Of a stretch of DNA of 36,843 nt, positions 31,600-36,843 are shown one piece after another. Position 1 is the stretch's first letter. The number at the start of each line of letters is the position of its first letter. Source of the stretch: an uncultured Flavobacteriaceae bacterium (GTDB taxonomy: Bacteria > Bacteroidota > Bacteroidia > Flavobacteriales > Flavobacteriaceae); NCBI GenBank assembly GCA_905480425.1, contig CAJQQG010000006.1, positions 1-36,843 on the forward strand. The letters run 5' to 3'. Both the position numbers and the translations under genes were made by a program. Below the pieces are notes generated by a model, which was not told where the DNA came from, searched no databases, and was given only the letters and a program-made list of their open reading frames with translations.

Positions 31600-33315
31600 C
31601 TATATACTCTTTATGTAAGAGTTTAAGTCTTGGTCATCTTTTAAATTTAATATTTTTGATAATCTATAGCGCTGGGTTTCGACAGTTCTTAATGAAACAC
31701 CACTAAGAGTAGCTATTTCATTATTATTCTCATTCATCTTTATGTAAGCAACAAGTCTGAGATAAGTTTGAGATAAATCATGTTTTGATTTCAAGTTTTC
31801 ATAGAATCCTGGATATACTTGAGTAAATATTTTGTCAAATTCTTCATAGGATTTTTTAGCATTAATAACACTTGAAATTTCTTTTTTCACCTTCTCTGGT
31901 GAAATTTTATCAACTTTAGAATTAAGGTTTATTAGAAATTCATTTCTTTGCATAATGAAATTTGCTTTGCTCACTAATTCTATGTTTTTGGAATCAAGCT
32001 CATTCATAATTTGTTTCTTTTCTAAATCTAAACGTGAATTTTTTTCTTTTTGATAATTATAATTAAAAAAAAGAATTATAACAATTGCAAGGATTGATAA
32101 AATGAATATTATATAGAAAGATTGATTTTTAATGTACTTTATTTTATTTAGATTCAATTCTTTTTGTTTTTCAGATAATATAAGTTGACTTTCTAAATCA
32201 CTAAACTCAATATTTCTAATTTGATTCTGTTTTTTTAAATAATAATTCAAAGAATCATTTATCGATAATATTTCTTTAGTTCTGCTTTGTGCAGCCAATA
32301 CTTTTTGAAGTAATTGTAAATTCTCTATTTTATTTGTGACATTTCTGTCATCTGACTCTAGAAGGTTTAAAACAAGTTCTTCAGAGTCATTGAACCGTTT
32401 AAGGTCATATAAACAATTTGCTATTAAAATATCAACTTGTTGTTTATGTAATTGTGGGAAATCATAAATTATACTTTTTGCTTTATTATAAGCCTCTAAT
32501 GCCTCTAGGAGTTGACCATTTGATTTTAGATATGAAGCATAGGTTGAAATAATTTGTGAATAAAAAAGATCACTCTCCAGTGAAACTGTTTTACTGAATG
32601 ATTCATGTAATTTTTGAGCCTTGCTTAAATAGTTAAGTCCTAATTCGGCTCTTTGGGTATTGAAATAAAGAAAAATTAATCTTGAATAAGAAAATAGTAT
32701 ATCAGTTTTCCTGTCAAATTCAAGTCTCCTTTGCAAGGAATTTTTAAAATATACCTCAGCTTGATCGAAATTGCCCTCTTTTATTGAGATCGACCCAAAA
32801 GTATCATCAACTGAACTTAATCCAAAATTTTTCTGTCCAAAAATATCATCAGCTGAATTTAATCCAGAATTATTCCCTAAATTAAATTCAATTAAATTAA
32901 AGTTTTCAGTTGCCTCAAGAAGTAATTTTTTTGATTTTTCAAATCTGTCATTAATAAAGTAAACATTTGCTAAAATAAATAAAACCCACGGGGGTTTATT
33001 TATTAATTTATTTTTTCTATCCTGGGTTGGAACTAATTCATAAATAGCTAGGGATCTAGATAAATATTTAAATGTCTGTTCATACTCTTTAGCTAAATAA
33101 AAACTTTCGCCTAATTTGAAATAAATTTCATATAATTCATATGAAATTTCATTAATATCTTTTCTTTCTAGTGCTTCAAATCCAAATTTTAATGCTTTGT
33201 CAGGATTAAATCCTTTATAAAAATCCATTGAATCTAATGAAGAACTCCACTCTTGGGCATAAAATGATTGAAATATCATTAAAAAAAGAAGGCTAAGAAG
33301 TAATGATTTTTTCAA
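31600..33315 (-). CDS. Membrane-anchored TPR regulator with C-terminal LuxR-type helix-turn-helix
   Basis: This 571-residue protein has a signal peptide (1-21). The periplasmic region of tetratricopeptide-like helices spans ~25-360. A single transmembrane helix, YIIFILSILAIVIILFFNYN (401-420), is followed by a coiled coil (~421-460). The C-terminal helix-turn-helix spans ~513-568 (IATLSGVSLRTVETQRYRLS), close to LuxR/GerE domains. It would sense a periplasmic signal and act on DNA from the membrane. It is divergent from the SusC gene and is the likely regulator of that system. Residues 151-160 and 165-174 are near copies (GLNSADDIFG, GLSSVDDTFG), a local duplication. The effector is unknown. 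Confidence 0.88.
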   Translation of the reverse strand: MKKSLLLSLLFLMIFQSFYAQEWSSSLDSMDFYKGFNPDKALKFGFEALERKDINEISYELYEIYFKLGESFYLAKEYEQTFKYLSRSLAIYELVPTQDRKNKLINKPPWVLFILANVYFINDRFEKSKKLLLEATENFNLIEFNLGNNSGLNSADDIFGQKNFGLSSVDDTFGSISIKEGNFDQAEVYFKNSLQRRLEFDRKTDILFSYSRLIFLYFNTQRAELGLNYLSKAQKLHESFSKTVSLESDLFYSQIISTYASYLKSNGQLLEALEAYNKAKSIIYDFPQLHKQQVDILIANCLYDLKRFNDSEELVLNLLESDDRNVTNKIENLQLLQKVLAAQSRTKEILSINDSLNYYLKKQNQIRNIEFSDLESQLILSEKQKELNLNKIKYIKNQSFYIIFILSILAIVIILFFNYNYQKEKNSRLDLEKKQIMNELDSKNIELVSKANFIMQRNEFLINLNSKVDKISPEKVKKEISSVINAKKSYEEFDKIFTQVYPGFYENLKSKHDLSQTYLRLVAYIKMNENNNEIATLSGVSLRTVETQRYRLSKILNLKDDQDLNSYIKSI

Positions 33316-33397
33316 AAATATATATTAATATAATTAATCTAATATACACTACTTATTAATAAAATTATAAGCAATTACATAATATAATTTAAATTTT

Positions 33398-33457
33398 TGT
33401 AGTATAAATGTAGTAGTATATTTTAAGAATTTATGGAATTGACGTATGATTGTAGTA
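33398..33457. repeat. Three TGTAGTA repeats between the regulator and susC, possible operator
   Basis: TGTAGTA occurs at 33398-33404, 33409-33415 and 33451-33457, all on the plus strand. The starts are 11 and 42 bp apart, close to one and four turns of DNA. They lie 70-129 bp before the susC ATG, in the 211-bp divergent region. A weak -7 element (TATCTTCG, 33490-33497) follows. Binding by the TPR/HTH regulator is inference. Confidence 0.35.
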
Positions 33458-33526
33458 CATGATTTATACTTATTCATATACACAAAATGTATCTTCGGCA
33501 CTAGATTTAACTAAAATAATTATAAT

Positions 33527-36500
33527 ATGAAAATATACAAACACATTATATTTACTTCATTTTTATTCTTTGTTTTTTCGATTTCGTTAAATGCGCAGTC
33601 AATTTCAGGGATAATTAATGACAGTGAAGGTTTACCTCTGCCAGGGGCTACGATCCAAAATTTAAACACTTTGGATGGAGTTTCAACAGACTTTGACGGT
33701 AAATTTAATATTGATGCATCTTTAGATGATGTATTAGAAATTTCTTTTATTGGTTTTGAAACTTTTCAACTCAAAATTTCAAATCTCTCTGATGATTTCA
33801 CTATTCAACTTGAACTTGGGAATGAATTAGATGAAGTAGTTGTTTCTTCTTTTGGATTTGAGAAAAAAACAAAGGCACTAGGTTACTCAGTTACCCAAGT
33901 AGAAGGAGATGAGATGAGTAGAGTGAAATCTACAAATCCTTTACAAGCTCTAAGGGGAAAAGTTGCAGGTGTAAACATCAGTAACAATGCTTCTGGAATA
34001 AAAGGCTCTACAAGAGTTGTAATTCGAGGGAGTAGTTCTTTTAATGGTTCTAATCAACCTCTCTATATAATCGATGGTATCTCTATTCAAAACGAACAGC
34101 TAGGAACTGCAGGTGAATGGGGTGGGATTGATGGTGGAGATGGTTTATCTACAATCAACCCGGATGACATTAAGTCAATTAGTGTACTAAAAGGTGGAGC
34201 AGCAGCTGCTCTTTACGGATCTAGAGCATCAAATGGTGTAATATTAATTACTACAAAAGATGGTGGCCTTGAAAGACAAGGTCTTGGAGTTGAAATTTCT
34301 AACCAAACGATTTTCACCCAAATTAATGATAATTTTAATCCACAAATGTCTTATGGAAACGGTTTATTAGGAGTCGCATCTACTAATTCACTAGATCCTT
34401 TCAATTCATGGGGACCTAAATTAAGCTCAGGTACAAAATTATACGACAACATGAATACGTTGTATGATACAGGTTTAGCTATGACAAATTCTGTTGCTTT
34501 CACATCCAATACAGAAAAGGGAAGTACACGAGTTTCTTTTACTAATCTAGAAGCATCAGATGTAATTGACACATCAGAACTAAAAAGAAATTCATTAAAC
34601 TTAACTACAGTTCAGAATCTTTCAGATAAACTAACTGTTAAGGCAAGTATTAAATATAATGAAACAAGAGAAAAAGGTAATGTTGTTATGGGTACATCTC
34701 CAGCTAGTCCAAATGAAACCATAAGAAACTTTACCCCAGAAATTGATGTTCGTGATTACTTAGGAGAATTTGGTAATGGAACTACTGACGGAATAAACGA
34801 ACTTTTACCTTCAACTAGTATTTATTCAACAAATCCATGGTTTGCGAAAAATAATAATCCTATTTCTGTTTATAGAGATCGTTTATTAGCATCTACTAGT
34901 ATTCAATACAACATAAATGAATATTTATATGCAAAACTTCAAGCTGGATTTGATAGAAATACAAATCACTTTAATAATACCACTGGACAAGGTGGAAACT
35001 TGAACTTCCCTGGAATATCATTTTTCCCTAAAGGAGATCTATATCAACAAACTCAGACGATTAAACAACATGACGCTGATTTTTTTATTGGGACCAATGG
35101 AATTAATATTACTAATGATTTTTCATTTAACGGATTTATTGGAACAGGAACGTTTGCATTTGAATCTGAAGCAGTTGGAGTACTAGGAAGAAATACTGTA
35201 ATTCCAGGTTTGCTCACAATACAAAACACAGAAAATCAAGCAGCATTATATCAATATGGTAAGAAACAGATAAATTCTACTTATGCTAATGCTGAGTTTG
35301 ATTATCAAGATAAAATTTTCTTAACCGTTACAGCCCGTAATGACTGGTTTTCAACTCTATCAGCAGTTGGAAAAGAAACTCCAAATAATGATTTATATGG
35401 ATCAGCAAGTTTATCTGTAATCCTTTCAGACCTAGTAGAGCTTCCAAGCTTTTTAAGTTTTGCTAAGTTAAGAGGTGGATTTTCACAAGTAGCAGGTGGA
35501 GCTGGAAATCCTTATTCACTCTCCCTGACATACGGTTTAATAGGTCAAGGTCATTTAGGATCTCCATTAGGAGCAATAAATGGAGGTAATATTCCTAATG
35601 TGACAATAACTCCTTTTCAGAAAGACGAAACAGAAATTGGTTTGGACATGAAAATGTTTAATAATAAATTATCACTTGATATTGCTTATTATGAAAATAA
35701 AACTACTGGAGATATTGTAAACGCTGCAACTTCCCGTGCATCAGGATATACTGCAACTACTATCAATCTTGGAGAGATGACCAACCAGGGTGTTGAGATT
35801 TTGTTAAGAGGAACTGTAATTGATAAAGAAGATTTATCTTTAGATTTATCTCTAAATTATGCGAATAATCAAAGTAATGTAGTTAAAACCGATGAAAACG
35901 GAAATTTATTACAAATAGCAGTAGGTTCATTATTTAACTCATTTATTGGAGCTAAGGAAGGTGAACCTTTTGGAGTTATTTATGGAACATCTTTTTTAAG
36001 AGATGATCAGGGAAGAGTTATTCATAAATTAATTGACGGAGTTCCAATCGCTCAACAAGAAAATGTGAGTAAAGTTCTTGGACTAGGAGTTGCTCCAACT
36101 CAGATAGGTTTTGGAGGTGATTTAAGTTATAAGAATTTCTCACTGTACGTATTTTTTGAGGGCAAATTTGGAGGAAGTATCATATCAGACACTAATTCAC
36201 GTATGAAACAATTGGGAAGACATCAAATCACAGTTCCAGCTGGAGGTAGAGAAGTTGGATTTACTCCAGACGGAGTAATGGATGATGGAAGTGCTGTGCC
36301 ATTAGTTGCGGGAAGTGATATTCAAAAATATTGGAATACAGCAGCTAGATTCGATATTGGAGAAGAAAATGTATATACAAATGATTTCATAAGAATTAGT
36401 CAACTATCACTTAATTACAGATTTCCTCAAGAAGTGTTACAAGGAACTTTTATCAAAAGCGCAAACGTAGCTTTAGTGGGGAATAATTTAGGATTTATTT

Positions 36501-36625
36501 TCAAAGATGTTCCTAATATTGATCCCGAATCATTCAACAGAGCAAGCACGAATGCTCAAGGAATAGAGGGTATTGGTATGCCAATAGGTGAATCTCTAGG
36601 TCTTTCAATTAACTTAAAACTATAA
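33527..36625 (+). CDS. SusC/RagA family TonB-linked outer-membrane receptor
   Basis: This 1032-residue outer-membrane importer takes up glycans or peptides captured by its SusD partner. A signal peptide ends at SLNAQ. Residues ~25-100 are the carboxypeptidase-like regulatory domain (GIINDSEGLPLPGATIQNLN). The SusC plug follows at ~115-245, with ALRGKVAGVNISNNASGIKG, then RVVIRGSSSFNGSNQPLYII, DGISIQ and YGSRASNGVILITTK. The barrel runs to the C-terminal LGLSINLKL strand. The length is normal. The SusD gene begins 6 bp after its stop. The substrate cannot be told from sequence, and no hydrolase is visible beside it except the esterase relic. Confidence 0.95.
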   Translation: MKIYKHIIFTSFLFFVFSISLNAQSISGIINDSEGLPLPGATIQNLNTLDGVSTDFDGKFNIDASLDDVLEISFIGFETFQLKISNLSDDFTIQLELGNELDEVVVSSFGFEKKTKALGYSVTQVEGDEMSRVKSTNPLQALRGKVAGVNISNNASGIKGSTRVVIRGSSSFNGSNQPLYIIDGISIQNEQLGTAGEWGGIDGGDGLSTINPDDIKSISVLKGGAAAALYGSRASNGVILITTKDGGLERQGLGVEISNQTIFTQINDNFNPQMSYGNGLLGVASTNSLDPFNSWGPKLSSGTKLYDNMNTLYDTGLAMTNSVAFTSNTEKGSTRVSFTNLEASDVIDTSELKRNSLNLTTVQNLSDKLTVKASIKYNETREKGNVVMGTSPASPNETIRNFTPEIDVRDYLGEFGNGTTDGINELLPSTSIYSTNPWFAKNNNPISVYRDRLLASTSIQYNINEYLYAKLQAGFDRNTNHFNNTTGQGGNLNFPGISFFPKGDLYQQTQTIKQHDADFFIGTNGINITNDFSFNGFIGTGTFAFESEAVGVLGRNTVIPGLLTIQNTENQAALYQYGKKQINSTYANAEFDYQDKIFLTVTARNDWFSTLSAVGKETPNNDLYGSASLSVILSDLVELPSFLSFAKLRGGFSQVAGGAGNPYSLSLTYGLIGQGHLGSPLGAINGGNIPNVTITPFQKDETEIGLDMKMFNNKLSLDIAYYENKTTGDIVNAATSRASGYTATTINLGEMTNQGVEILLRGTVIDKEDLSLDLSLNYANNQSNVVKTDENGNLLQIAVGSLFNSFIGAKEGEPFGVIYGTSFLRDDQGRVIHKLIDGVPIAQQENVSKVLGLGVAPTQIGFGGDLSYKNFSLYVFFEGKFGGSIISDTNSRMKQLGRHQITVPAGGREVGFTPDGVMDDGSAVPLVAGSDIQKYWNTAARFDIGEENVYTNDFIRISQLSLNYRFPQEVLQGTFIKSANVALVGNNLGFIFKDVPNIDPESFNRASTNAQGIEGIGMPIGESLGLSINLKL

Positions 36626-36631
36626 TCTAAG

Positions 36632-36843
36632 ATGAAAAAATTAAATATTTTATTATTAACAATATCATTTGCACTTTTATCGTGTGACTATGATGAAGGT
36701 TTCGAAGAGATGAATGTTGATCCAACAGCGAGTACATCTCTAGATGTAAATCAAAAATTTGCATATTTATTTCTAAAGTCTGCTAGTGATGAATATGAAT
36801 ACACATATACTGAAGTTCTTTGTGCAGCGCAGCTAGTTCAGCA
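36632..36843 (+). CDS. SusD/RagB-like surface lipoprotein, 5' part only
   Basis: The frame starts at ATG 36632, 6 bp after the susC stop, and runs off the right edge after 70 codons. It has a lipoprotein leader, KKLNILLLTISFALLSC, with the acylated Cys at residue 18, then DYDEGFEEMNVDPTAST. This is the usual N-terminus of SusD-like proteins of the SusD/RagB superfamily (an E-x-N-x-[DN]-P motif). It would sit on the cell surface and deliver ligand to SusC. Identity follows from leader, motif and position; the rest is outside the window. Confidence 0.85.
   Translation, partial: MKKLNILLLTISFALLSCDYDEGFEEMNVDPTASTSLDVNQKFAYLFLKSASDEYEYTYTEVLCAAQLVQ

Overview
The window looks like a piece of an AT-rich chromosome from a marine member of the Flavobacteriaceae (Bacteroidota). 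The signs are a protein with a gliding-motility/type IX secretion C-terminal domain, a GLPGLI protein, a SusC/SusD pair, a DUF6150 repeat protein, and several TAnnTTTG (-7) promoter elements of the Bacteroidota type. I see no rRNA, tRNA, CRISPR array, insertion sequence or phage genes.

Left part (1-9.0 kb). A cut-off unknown gene and a small secreted DUF6150 protein lie before sucA (2-oxoglutarate dehydrogenase E1, minus strand). No E2 gene follows sucA within the window. Next come a plus-strand DNA polymerase V pair in the order umuC-umuD, and a three-gene sugar/polyol cassette: two tandem Gfo/Idh/MocA dehydrogenases and a sodium:solute symporter.

Fatty-acid block (9.1-13.9 kb). A minus-strand operon fadN-fadA-tetR encodes beta-oxidation enzymes and a TetR regulator. 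An SCP2 lipid-carrier gene is transcribed divergently. Between them is a perfect 45-bp palindrome that overlaps the SCP2 promoter and is the obvious TetR operator. A small zinc-ribbon protein follows.

Carbohydrate and surface block (14-24.1 kb). This holds a GH29 alpha-L-fucosidase, a DUF2911 protein, a secreted endonuclease/exonuclease/phosphatase protein, a CotH-kinase-like lipoprotein, a Tat-exported TIM-barrel isomerase/epimerase, and a 1396-residue secreted mosaic protein. The mosaic protein has a reelin-like segment, five HYR domains, a lectin-like domain that interrupts a sixth Ig-like domain, calcium-binding thrombospondin-type-3 repeats and a CHU_C sorting domain. A 130-residue protein of unknown function overlaps its start.

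Right part (24.2-36.8 kb). It contains a HAD phosphatase, a 37-residue metallothionein-like peptide, a DUF2237 protein, a FAD monooxygenase with an N-terminal DnaJ-like zinc knuckle, an outer-membrane beta-barrel protein and a GLPGLI protein. A GIY-YIG protein, a TPR/LuxR-type membrane regulator and a divergent susC-susD pair follow; susD is cut by the window edge. Two gene relics sit between these genes: the last ~55 codons of an ABC exporter, and the N-terminal half of a secreted SGNH/GDSL esterase riddled with stops and frameshifts.

The most notable items are the metallothionein-like micro-ORF, the palindromic operator, the two relics, the lectin inserted in the surface protein, and helically phased TGTAGTA repeats ahead of susC.
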